A stretch of DNA of 64,000 nucleotides, taken from assembly GCF_000234665.1 (NCBI RefSeq), contig NC_018308.1, forward strand, positions 154,920 through 218,919, given 5' to 3'. Made by a program: the position numbers and the translations under genes. Each line of letters starts with the position of its first letter. Positions within the stretch are counted from its first letter, which is position 1. The notes beneath the pieces were generated by a model. That model did no database searches, had not been told where the DNA came from, and saw nothing but the letters and a program-made list of their open reading frames with translations. Positions 41,901 to 50,432 of this stretch are shown here, one piece after another. The DNA comes from Leishmania mexicana MHOM/GT/2001/U1103. Lineage: Eukaryota; Euglenozoa; Kinetoplastea; Trypanosomatida; Trypanosomatidae.

Positions 41901-42163
41901 AGAGCCGACGCACCATCTTCGGCTCGGGTTGCGTTGACCGACACACCACTCAGCAGGAAAGTTGCCAAAATCGCGAAGTCTGCGTCACTGAGGACGCACT
42001 CGAAGAAGGTGCGCCGGTCAACGCGTGTGCTGAGGAGGTCGATCGGCTTGTCGCGGTACTGCGCCGAGCCTGGGTCCGACGTATTACCAGCATCTGGCTG
42101 CAGGTAGTACAAGAGCGGCAGCGGCCCACCATTCTTCTCGATGGCCTCACGGAACACCTGCAT
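38987..42163 (-). CDS. Akr1/HIP14-like ankyrin-repeat palmitoyltransferase (DHFC variant)
   Basis: This 1058-aa protein would attach palmitate to cysteines of substrate proteins at an internal membrane. The N-terminal half has ankyrin repeats: SALHIAAAG (about 80), ISFLIDNGADVNAA, QTPLMMAASRQNMRVVRLLL, RTVLSYAVAYPHVMETL, and a second cluster with GDTPLHCAV and VTPLQLARSQ near 400-440. Membrane segments follow at about 520-560 and 590-625. The catalytic segment KPLRAQYCPELRR then YDHFCRYLNTAIGGGNHRAF puts the nucleophile at C691 within D688-H-F-C. Yeast Akr1 likewise has DHYC and the KPLRS-type lead-in. Two more hydrophobic regions (about 720 and 790-810) complete the topology; the tail is Ala/Gln-rich. 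Start chosen at MQVFREAIEKNGG; the 129 residues upstream are low-complexity. Confidence 0.9.
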   Translation of the reverse strand: MQVFREAIEKNGGPLPLLYYLQPDAGNTSDPGSAQYRDKPIDLLSTRVDRRTFFECVLSDADFAILATFLLSGVSVNATRAEDGASALHIAAAGTLEVLNHANSQGGGSSGQMAGGDGAGGSSMRAFHAATREKDELADDGDESDGSTGSILNPPCKNQLIISFLIDNGADVNAAMRGGQGQTPLMMAASRQNMRVVRLLLEKGADLNAQDAQGRTVLSYAVAYPHVMETLRLWMGEAVFYAAAVRERLLPTACRSLGNAYAALYLIEQVGLDVNMSDDVDAAAAAATPGPVLPGQVLPVDPRNPRRDCIQSPPHTPDTASMFFAADASDSRHSAWSLTQSAANSVLPTTNVTTTAAARNLPHSSACAGVGSLGRAAAEAVNMGALHSGDTPLHCAVSTVDVALVRALLSKGADVHAANHSGVTPLQLARSQSSLAQSWKQYWKDELVVMLRPSSASAAAARRRRRELQRDKSPRKVRALLTAYSRANTTQSREKVVREEPALYLWRRYAPMDVVLFVATATLPHVVFFIWCCIIHNAFVLLCTLPLIYGVYAGMQRLDRRRAQSRSLTDLGWCVGLVLAQGLCRLLCTAYYYHQYYSFAHEGHRALTWWLIPAAAATGVLAAYVVLFSPGLVTSSEGQRKGIYASLRSAQGEYERELLYSMHLRTMVKKPLRAQYCPELRRVVLRYDHFCRYLNTAIGGGNHRAFLWLQVALLSMLCCLYYYACEYRRLMSSISDLARASAAEVGRAPGHSTASVAAAMEENRVIMEKFETVVFATAWRRFAYTYSQVILPLMILVVVYHLCTQLHAIARNLTLYDVEHSEDESSLYCFTLGSRVYSLFDNGIWANLREFFGWSSLTQKVYRVPQINPYLQQVVKDHQRWQLTGGDACCDNGDHQHQPCAHASGAVCKSGAAAAAASTTTTAGTRTGPAELGEGESTRAQQILRAPQHEALAAAQQERQPASQAEEGGEDDYYADNGGGNDGSALAMHIFQEMVRSGRADVGRRDTIEVTAAAAAAAVHGGGVDAETQQEWDAAAEKARQMYRFYLQSIGGAGDGDC

Positions 42164-43883
42164 GGTGACAGGAGAGCACACAGTCGAAAGACAGAGCGGA
42201 TGGGCAAGTGGCAGCGGGTGATGGGGTAGCTCGTGCGTGTGCGTGTGTGTGTGGGGGGAGGGAGAGATTCGCCACTGAAGAAGTGCGGGCACGAAAAACG
42301 CCAGCGAAGCAAACAACGTGCACACACACACACACAGAGATGCGCGGCCACGAATGGATGCGCCCGATGTGCGCCTTCCGCGAAAAAGCGGAGAAGCCCT
42401 CGCTCTGCCTCTCCGCCCTCGCACGCGCAAGCGGCACACAAGCAAGAGGCGGTCAAAGCGAAACGCCTGCCAACCTGTACTGGCGACTAATGCCAATGCG
42501 GCCAGCACAGGAGGCGATAGGGGAGGGAGGGGAGGAGATGTCACAGCCACACGCGTGTAGGTGGGTGCCTATATATATACACATACACAGAGCGACAGAT
42601 ACACGCGGCAGGGAATGGCGAAGACACATCCGATAAAATAAACCCTACTTGGCCAGAACGAGGTCTGTGCAGCAGGGAAAGGGCAGGGGCCGCGCTGGTG
42701 GTGATGGTCGTCGTCGTCGGGCAGAGGGGAGGCCCACGTGCGTGCATGTGTGTGTGTGTGTGTGAGAGGGAGGGCGCGGCGGAGCCTTTGCCTTGATGCG
42801 AGGCGATGCGCCGCAACGATACGGAAAACAAAGCACAGTAATACACTAAATAGGGTGTGCGAGCAGCTCGTGCTGGCGTGTGCGGAGGGATCGACGTCTG
42901 CCTCTTGGGGGCAGGATCTAGTGCGCTCGCAGGTTCGCAACGGGGGCGGGGGGGTGGGTGGGTGGGTAGAGGCGAAGGGACGACAGGAAGGCAAAGAAGG
43001 TGATGGCGGGGTGGGGAGGAGGGAGAGGGCGCACGTCGGCATGGATGCGTTAGGGCCGGACTAGGGCACAGTAGACATGCGTGCATGTGTTGGCGTGGGC
43101 AACAACCCGCTGCCACCTCGTCTGAGGAGGAGTTCTTCGTCGCGTCCGCTTCTTCAGCACAGGCACCTTGGCCCTTCTTCTTGTGTCCAACGATGTATAT
43201 ATATGTGTGTGTGTGTGACAGCGGTGCGCCGACCCGGTTAGCTGAGCGCGCGGTCCCCTCTCCCCCCGCTGTCCAGCACATGGGTGGACACGCACACACG
43301 TGTTCACGGCCGCAGCAAGCTGCGACGCAGTGCCATCCAGGACCTGGCCCTGTCGCGGCCAGAGGTGGTGCGGCGTTTGGCGGGGTTAAAGGGATGGGGA
43401 TGGGGATGGGGGTGGCTGTGCTTGGCTTCCTCCCCCCCCCCACACACAGAAGGAGTGGGGGTGCACTGGGCCCTGGGATACTACACGCACTGAGGTTGGT
43501 GCGTGTGTGTGTGTGTGTCTCCGCGTCGTCCGGGTCTAAAACACGCACCAACCTCATCCACAACACACATACACAAGGAGGTAGAGTGTCGCGGCAATGA
43601 TGGATGACGACAGGCACCGCTCCTTACGAAGGTTATCGACGCCGAGGCACGGCAAAGGGTGAGGGAGGATGTGTTCCGTGCGCGTGTGCGTGTGCTGGCG
43701 TGGGTTGGGGGTGGGGGCTAGGGTAACGCGGTGCGCGCGCGCACCCACACACAGGGGCAACACAGAGACAGAGGGACAAAGTGTGGGTGAGAACGGCGCG
43801 CCAGGCGGCGGGACGGTGGCTCTGGTAAGCGCTCAGAGCGGTGGCAGTGCTGACACACGCGCTGCCGAGGAGAGGCGGGCCCA
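42164..43883. other. Spacer with second dispersed repeat copy
   Basis: No gene is seen in this ~1.7-kb spacer. It holds the second copy of the ~299-bp dispersed element (43217-43515), TA runs near 42570-42580 and 43196-43204, and GT runs near 42748-42762. Confidence 0.65.
43217..43515 (-). repeat. Dispersed ~299-bp element, copy B
   Basis: This is the partner of 10374-10672: same orientation, only a few differences, for example CCGACC against CTGACC and CTGGCCC against CTGACCC. It lies about 370 bp beyond the stop codon of the 388-aa gene, again in a 3' flank. Both edges fall in or near GT repeats. Confidence 0.75.
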
Positions 43884-45050
43884 CTACGCCTCACGTCCCC
43901 GCTTTCGATCCGCCACCGTGCTTGCTTCACCGAGCACTGCCGGCGCACCCCGCTCCACGCTGGAAGCGGCGCCCATCGCGAGAACAGTGCCGCTGCTACT
44001 CCTGTCGGTGTTGCTACGCGCACTGCCATCCGCCGCCGCCACTGCCGCTGCCGCTGCCGCTACAGGCGTGAAGAGGCGACGTATCGTTTCCTGTTCCTGT
44101 CGTGCCAGCTCCTCGAACGGCACCGCGTCGTACGCGCGCAGGCCGTCCAAGAGCCGACGCAGCCTTGCCAATCCCCGCTGCAGCTCTTCACGAGACCCCG
44201 CCAGTCGCGTGAGCGCCTGCTCCATGTTCGCCTGCAGGGCATCTTCAGTCAAGGCCAGACTCAGCTCTTCTGGCGTCTGGAGCAGATCCGCGCCGCTTTG
44301 ATAGCTTCGCTGCTGGTTATCGGTCGGAGAAGACGCAAGCGGGGAGGCGGCAAACAGGTCAACGGCAGCACCTCGCGTGGTATGGCTCAGCGCTACATCA
44401 CAGGTTGACGCCGTCGCCTTCGTGCGGGGCGTCTGCGGCTGCTGCCGTTGCTGCTCCTCTAGTGGCGCGTTCAAGCCCGTACGGGATTGTGCTTGTCGCG
44501 CCTTGTACAGCTGCAGCGCCTTGCGGTAGCAGCCCACCTGCTTCGCCGCCTCTGCACTCGCGAGAAGGTGAGCCCAGACGTGCTCGTGCAGAAGATGACA
44601 GCCGCCCACTGGGAGCAGAGGCGCGTCGACAAGGGCCCGCTGCAGCACCGCGGTCACCGCCAGCGCAGACGCCGGACTTGACGTCGCTGCTGTGCCAGAG
44701 GCGCTGGCCTGCGCGATCACCGTGCGCTGTGCTGCGTCTAGCGCGCTGGGCATCGACGGTGCATCCTCCGTTGCAGCCGGCGGCGATGGTGGAGGGCGGA
44801 GAGAGCGGGGCGTCTCACCGATCAGAAACAGGTTGCGCGAGACACGCTCTAGCACAAAGGACGCGAAGGACGGCTCTGGTGCGTTGGCCGATGATGCGGT
44901 GCCTCTTACGACTCCCGCAGCGGATGGCGACGAGGACATCGGCGGCAGCGGCATATCGGGTTGCTTGAGCGTTTTCGCGGCGTTCGGAGGCGCGGGTGTG
45001 GAGGAGAACGAGAATGCGTGCTGTGCGCGCGTGCGTGGCTCCCATTGCAT
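43884..45050 (-). CDS. Hypothetical protein, 388 aa
   Basis: I do not recognise a family. From MQWEPRTRAQHAFSF the protein shows a disordered Pro/Ser/Ala-rich start. An ordered stretch (about 60-85) with SFASFVLERVSRNLFLIGE follows, then a helical block (about 150-200) with VLQRALVDAPLLP and EAAKQVGCYRKALQLYKARQ that resembles a single TPR-like helix pair. A C-terminal coiled-coil-like region (about 280-345) includes SREELQRGLARLRRLLDGLR and VPFEELARQEQETIRRLF. No membrane segment or signal peptide is seen. The Met at 45050 was chosen because the 86 residues upstream are proline-rich and overlap C/T tracts; the MPLPPMSSS methionines further in are alternatives. Confidence 0.72.
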   Translation of the reverse strand: MQWEPRTRAQHAFSFSSTPAPPNAAKTLKQPDMPLPPMSSSPSAAGVVRGTASSANAPEPSFASFVLERVSRNLFLIGETPRSLRPPPSPPAATEDAPSMPSALDAAQRTVIAQASASGTAATSSPASALAVTAVLQRALVDAPLLPVGGCHLLHEHVWAHLLASAEAAKQVGCYRKALQLYKARQAQSRTGLNAPLEEQQRQQPQTPRTKATASTCDVALSHTTRGAAVDLFAASPLASSPTDNQQRSYQSGADLLQTPEELSLALTEDALQANMEQALTRLAGSREELQRGLARLRRLLDGLRAYDAVPFEELARQEQETIRRLFTPVAAAAAAVAAADGSARSNTDRSSSGTVLAMGAASSVERGAPAVLGEASTVADRKRGREA

Positions 45051-47105
45051 ACGGCGTGGATGTTGGACGAGGCAGAGGAGAAGCGGAGGAGGCTGTTGAG
45101 GGCATGCGGGTGCGCGCAGGGAGGGGATCGGCAGGGGCAGGAGACGGAGGGGGGGGGGCGGCACATGCGCACCTTCTGCACACAAGCGCGTCGGGGTGCG
45201 CACACGCACTTCTGGAGAGAGAAGGGGGTTGTTGTTGTTGTGGGGTGGCGAGTGGCAAGTGGAGAGGGCGCCCCTGAAGAAGCAGGAGGAGAAGGCCTGC
45301 GCCGGCAACTGCGGTAGTGCAGCCAGCGGAGACCAGCGAGAGGGGGGGGGGAGGGGGACGGAGGCAACCTGCGAGCGAGACGATCATGGAAGCTGGCACG
45401 AGTGGTGAGGAGAGGGAAGAAAGAACGAGAGCGACAAGGTATCACCGTGCGCGCACCGCGTGACGTCGATATCGATGTGCGGGTGCTGCTCGCCGTCTCC
45501 CCTCTGCCCTCGCTCTACTCCAGCATCGTGTGGCTCTCGATGCGCTGGATGGCCACGGCGGAGCTGGCGGGCTGAGGCTGAGGCTGGAAGAGGGCACCAT
45601 GCAGGAGGAAGACGCAGCACAGCAGGGAGGTGACGTTAGGACGGACGATTTTTCACCGCGCACACTCCTCAACAGGGCTTACCGGTTGCCTCGCCGCCTT
45701 TGTCGCCCGCGAAGGTTGGGCCGCGGCGTTGGCGCTGGTCGGATCTGCTGTTCGTCACGGTGATACCCCGCCTGGCGCGAGTCCAGCGTTGCGGCCCGCT
45801 TCGCACCTGCTGTCGTCCCCCTCTCCCCCCACCGGCTCACGGCTTGTACAGAAACGCGACAAAACATCCACACCGCCGGTAGTCCCAGAGGGCGTCGGAG
45901 AAGGCGTCATCCTCGTCGTCTTCCCCCCTACAGCAGCGTTGCATGCAACGATGGTTGGCAGGCTATCTTGTACCGCTGCTGCCGCCGCCGCCGGCCCCGC
46001 CCCCCTCTCCCCTTACTGCATCGCCCTGCTTCGTGTGTCGTTGTGGCTGTGGCCGCCTTGGCGGCGGCGGAGACGACGATGGCGGTGATGCGCTAATACC
46101 AGCACCACTGCCTGCAGCCTAGTCTCAGCGTTCGGTGGGACGGTGAGTCGGCGATGCCGCAGGGGAGCGCCCGTCAGAGGGGAGGGGGGCAGGGTGTGGA
46201 TGAGATGGGGGAGGGGCAGGCCGCATCTTCCTTGCGGGACGTGCGGGAGTGGGCGTGCGTCTGCGGAGACGTGCTCGCGGAGGGTCCCATATATCAAAGC
46301 AAGTGTGAGTGTGAGAGGGTAGGGGGGCAAGAGAGCGCGCGCGCGCGAGGTGAGGAAACGTGAAGCGAGGGTGGGTGAGAGATGGGAGAGATGTGCAGAG
46401 TGAGACCCGTCAAGCAGGTTCGTGAGGAGCTTTTCTGCCCCTGCCTCGACAGTCGCACGCGCCAGCCGGCCGCGCGCGTGTTTCGGATGCGAAGGATGAT
46501 ATGGTAGACGACGGTGCTTGGGGTCGCTGCTGGAGATTGGCGCGCGATGCGGCTGCACAAGATCGCACACAGAGAGAGGGAGGGAGGGGGACGGGGTAAC
46601 CCAGTCAAGGACATCCTTCTTCCAGACATCTCGCAACAGTCGCGTGCCAGCATTCGACCCACAACACCCAACACCCCCACACAACACACAACGCGCACAC
46701 GTGTGTGCACGCCGGTAAAGTCCCCCCCTCCCCCGTCCCCCCCCCTAGAGGAGAGCAATCTGCGAAAAGGGGAAATCAGAGCACGCGCGAAGCGCTGGGA
46801 GCAGCAGCAGCACAGCTAGCACACACATGCACACGCACGGCGACGATTACAGCGGTCGTTCGGGCTTCCGCAAACACCGCTGCGCGGCACCGTGTCCATC
46901 GCTTGAAGGAGATTCCTACACGCGATCCGCTCCTCCGCTCCGCAAGCCGGCACAGCCCGGGACGGTGGTGTGGGTGGGTAACACCGCCGCACATACAAAG
47001 TGCGCGGTTGTCGAGGTCAGCGAGCCGCGTAACTCACAAGAGAGGGAGAGGGGGGGGGGAGGCGGAGCCACGCTCATTCTGTGATGGATGGGGGTTGAGG
47101 TGCCG
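45051..47105. other. Spacer between RING-protein and 388-aa genes
   Basis: I call no gene in this ~2-kb spacer. A plus-strand stretch at about 45460-46088 has protein-like composition in places (for example VLLAVSPLPSLYSSIVWLS, then a stop, then an Ala/Pro-rich frame), but it is interrupted and matches nothing I know. G-rich tracts near 45146-45159 and 45341-45359 are polypyrimidine on the coding strand. Confidence 0.5.
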
Positions 47106-48896
47106 CTACATCACCACGCATTCTTCATCGCCGCGGTTGTCACGCCTCTTCCGTTGGTCCAGTCGCGAGACCGGCGCAGCCTTCGTGGTCGGGCTTCCTT
47201 CTGGCCTTTGCTGGCCAATAACAGACGACGTCGCGACGCCGCCAACGGTGCTGTCGCCGCTGTTCACGAAGCGCTGCTGCTGCTGCTGTTGCTGCTGGCA
47301 CTGAGGTGGTGCTCTTAATGGTGGCATGGGAGGCTGCGCCGGAGGGTCATAAGTTGACGCCCCGTAATGCTGGGCGTGCAGCTGCGCGTACGGGGGCATC
47401 GATGCCTGCGCTGTATCGCTGAAGAAGCACTCGCTCACCTGCGGCGAGGCGGACTCGTTAGAGGCCGAGAAGCTGGACGCCTCGCCGCCCCCGACGCTCG
47501 CGCAGGCCCGCCTAGGAAGGTGCAGCGGCGGAGAGGAGCCTGGCGCAGCCATGGCTTGTGCTGGGCCGGATCCTACGCGTGAGCCGCTGGAAGCTGTGAA
47601 GATCGCTGGCGGCGGTGCCGCGAGGTCCCTGTGACGACCCGCCTTTATAAACTTCAGAGTCTGCAGGAACTGTCGAAGGGTAACGTACCCGGTATGCCGC
47701 TCATCGCACAGCCGGAAGTGCCGCATCGCCTGCTCAGGCGTCTGCGCGTACCCGTATCTCAAGCATAGGGAGCCGAAGCTGTGTGCATCGATGACGCCGT
47801 TGTACTCGGGGTCGGTTGTTCGAAACTGCAAGAGGGCATCGGTGTACTCGTACCGGCTAAGACCAAACAGCGCCGATGGGTCTGGCTGATGTGCGCTGAG
47901 CCAACCCAGAAAGTTGTCCTGCGAGATGTACCCCTTGCGCTCGTGATCCATGCTGGTGAAGATAACGTCGACGTCGTCCTCGCGCTGCACAAAGTTCATG
48001 CAGAAGCACAAGTCTTGCAGCTGCCCACGGCTCAGACGGCCGGTGCCGCCGTCGAACATCATGAAGACGCCGACGAGTTGGTCGTGCTCGATCTGCGTGA
48101 GCCCGTAGAGCCGCCACTGCTCTTGGGGGTGGGTCGGCGAGGCGCTGGTCGACAGGCACGTGGGCGACGCGCTGTCATTCGTGGGACCCGTATGTGGTGC
48201 CTGCAGCGGCGAGGTGACCATACACGAGCTGTTCGCCGATGTCGTCTCCGTAGGAAGGCCGTTGTGCGAGGAATCGACGCTGTCTCTGAATGGTGACATG
48301 CCGCTGGCTCGCAGCGTCGCCGACGACGGGTCGTCGCCGATGGGGATGTAGCCATCCTCGATCTCGCGCTGCGCCCGGCGCGGAGCATTGCGGACGGCGG
48401 GCGGCGGCGGCGGCGGCGGGGACGCTTGTGCGTCGCTCTCTCGTGCTGGCATTGCCTCGGACGGCGCCGATGCTGTCAACAAGGCTACGTCTGACAGCCC
48501 GATGGGGTTGTGGTTCGACTTCATGGCGCAGTCCGCCCCCGTGCACGTGTGCTGCTGCTGCTGCTGCTCCGATGACTCACGCGTCCCTCGCCAGTGGCAG
48601 TACCGACACTCCACCTCGATCATCAGCACTGAGTTCAGCAGCATACGATTGGGCTTCTTCTCGCTCTGCAAGACGGTTTGGCACAGCGGGCACTGAAAGC
48701 TCTGCATGATCATCGGCTGCGCCGCGTGCTGCGCGCGGGCGACGTCGATGCACTGCTTGCAGAAGATGTCGCCGCATGGCACCAACTCCACCGGATCCGC
48801 CCAGGAGTCGTGGCAGAGCGGGCACAGAAACAGAGGGTCGATATTCTGCCCTGGCACCATAGTAAACTGCCGCAACGGCAGCGGGACGTCCATCAT
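47106..48896 (-). CDS. RING-like / TRAF-type zinc finger protein with degenerate EF-hands
   Basis: This 596-aa protein starts MMDVPLPLRQFTMVPGQ. A RING-like finger has C25-x2-C28, C41, C46-x2-C49 and C69-x2-C72. The usual His after C41 is replaced by D43 (PCGDIFCKQC). A second zinc-binding segment follows (VECRYCHWRGT, then HTCTGADC after a poly-Gln run), resembling TRAF-type fingers. After a Ser/Pro-rich linker, about residues 265-420 contain four EF-hand-like units: FDGGTGRLSR, DHERKGYISQDNF, DPEYNGVIDAHSF and DERHTGYVTLRQF. None has an acidic residue at loop position 12, so calcium binding is doubtful. The C-terminus is Pro/Gln-rich and ends DEECVVM. An E3 ubiquitin ligase role is inferred from the finger and untested. 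Confidence 0.85.
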   Translation of the reverse strand: MMDVPLPLRQFTMVPGQNIDPLFLCPLCHDSWADPVELVPCGDIFCKQCIDVARAQHAAQPMIMQSFQCPLCQTVLQSEKKPNRMLLNSVLMIEVECRYCHWRGTRESSEQQQQQHTCTGADCAMKSNHNPIGLSDVALLTASAPSEAMPARESDAQASPPPPPPPAVRNAPRRAQREIEDGYIPIGDDPSSATLRASGMSPFRDSVDSSHNGLPTETTSANSSCMVTSPLQAPHTGPTNDSASPTCLSTSASPTHPQEQWRLYGLTQIEHDQLVGVFMMFDGGTGRLSRGQLQDLCFCMNFVQREDDVDVIFTSMDHERKGYISQDNFLGWLSAHQPDPSALFGLSRYEYTDALLQFRTTDPEYNGVIDAHSFGSLCLRYGYAQTPEQAMRHFRLCDERHTGYVTLRQFLQTLKFIKAGRHRDLAAPPPAIFTASSGSRVGSGPAQAMAAPGSSPPLHLPRRACASVGGGEASSFSASNESASPQVSECFFSDTAQASMPPYAQLHAQHYGASTYDPPAQPPMPPLRAPPQCQQQQQQQQRFVNSGDSTVGGVATSSVIGQQRPEGSPTTKAAPVSRLDQRKRRDNRGDEECVVM

Positions 48897-50432
48897 AACG
48901 ACGGCGAGAGAGGGCGGGCGGGTGCGTTTGCGTACGTGTGTACTATCGATGCCCGTGCACGGATCACCGCTGCCGGGGATGACCAACAGAGAAACGCGAT
49001 GCCGCCAGTGAATCCGCAGAGCAGCACAGCAAGGGCGATGTATATACCTAGACGGAGTATGTAAGGAGGCGCAGGAGAGGTGCGTGGGGTGCCGGTGGCG
49101 GACGGAGCTTGGGATAGTGGATACGGTCAGGAGACACGCACAGAGACACACCGGGATGCACTGCAGCAGACTACTAACGAGCCACCACCACCACAGCAGA
49201 GACCAAAGGGAAACAGCGAAGACAGCGAGGGCCGATGCGCTTGTTCGCCGTGGCGACGTGCGGCCTCCCGGAGGTGAGGGGTATGCTGAGGGGCGTGGAG
49301 GGGGAGGGCGGTGTGATGTGGCGCTGAGCACGGCAGCCAGACGGTCTCCTCCAACTGAAAACAAAGGACGACCGCACTAGCGGCTGCCACGAATGGTCAC
49401 AGAAATAGATTCACAAGCACTGTTGGGTGCACAGAGAGGCGCACGCGGCTCTCGCAGTCAGCGCTGTGCACGCGCGTGTGTGCGGCTAGCGGCTAGCGGC
49501 GGCGGTGGTGGTTGGCGTGGTGGCGTGCCGAGGGACGACAGTAGCGGCGCACACAGGAAGAGTGGGACACTCGAGATGGGGAAGGGCAGGGACTCTACGC
49601 ACCTGCGCACGTGTGTGTTTGTATGTGTAACACGCTCCCGTTTGAGGGGGAGGGGTGCACACGAACGTGCAACCGTGGCGTAGCACCTGCACGCGCATCC
49701 ACAGATAGAGAGGACACATCGACGGATGCGTCCCCGCCGCACCCGCACCACCACAGTCAGGCGAGATCAAGCAACGAGGGAGGGAGAGGGAGGGGGAGGG
49801 AGAGTGCGGCTGTGGGCGCGTGCGTGTCTGGGACACGAGGGAAGACTTGGATATGGGCAATGACTGCGAAACATCTGACGCAGCTGGCGCTGGCAGCGGC
49901 GGTGCCGGTGACGGTCTTTTTCGTCGTCTGGCGAGTCGCAGCGGTTCCACTGCCACAGAGAGAAAGCAACGAGAATGCTGCCGGTGCGCCACGAGAGAAG
50001 GCGGGATGGATGGACTCGACGGGTTTCACGAGATGTGTGTGCGTGCGTGCGTGCTTGTCCCCCCTCCCCTCCCCTCCCCTCCCTCACGCAGGAACTTCAG
50101 GCGTCGCTGCTGCTGTCTTTGAGCTCACATCGATGTCGGAGGGGGTGGGAGAGGCAGATCAAAACCCAGCAAAGGGTGGCGGCTACTTACATCACGGATA
50201 CGCACACACGCCAAGGCACGTCCATCATCTGCCTCTTCTCGGGGGAGGTGGAGGGGGTGCCGACACACACACACACACACATACATACAACGGCACCGTT
50301 CATTCCCCCGCCGAGGCGCACGCACACACGCGTGCGGCTGGCCTGGCGCGACGTCAGACACAGATATACATAAGGCACACACACACACACGCACGCACGC
50401 ACAAGCACCCTCTATCTCTCCCACGCGCCGAG
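48897..50432. other. Spacer between IFT139 and RING-protein genes
   Basis: No gene is seen. GGA-rich tracts near 49774-49802 read as polypyrimidine on the coding strand of the RING gene. CA runs lie near 50263-50282 and 50376-50392. Confidence 0.6.

Noticed and set aside
42164..42550. 129-residue N-terminal extension of the Akr1-like protein, including a hydrophobic stretch that could look like a signal peptide
   Set aside because: It is Pro/Leu/Cys-rich sequence from CA and CT repeats and lies over the likely splice-signal region; ankyrin-type sequence begins only after the Met at 42163.
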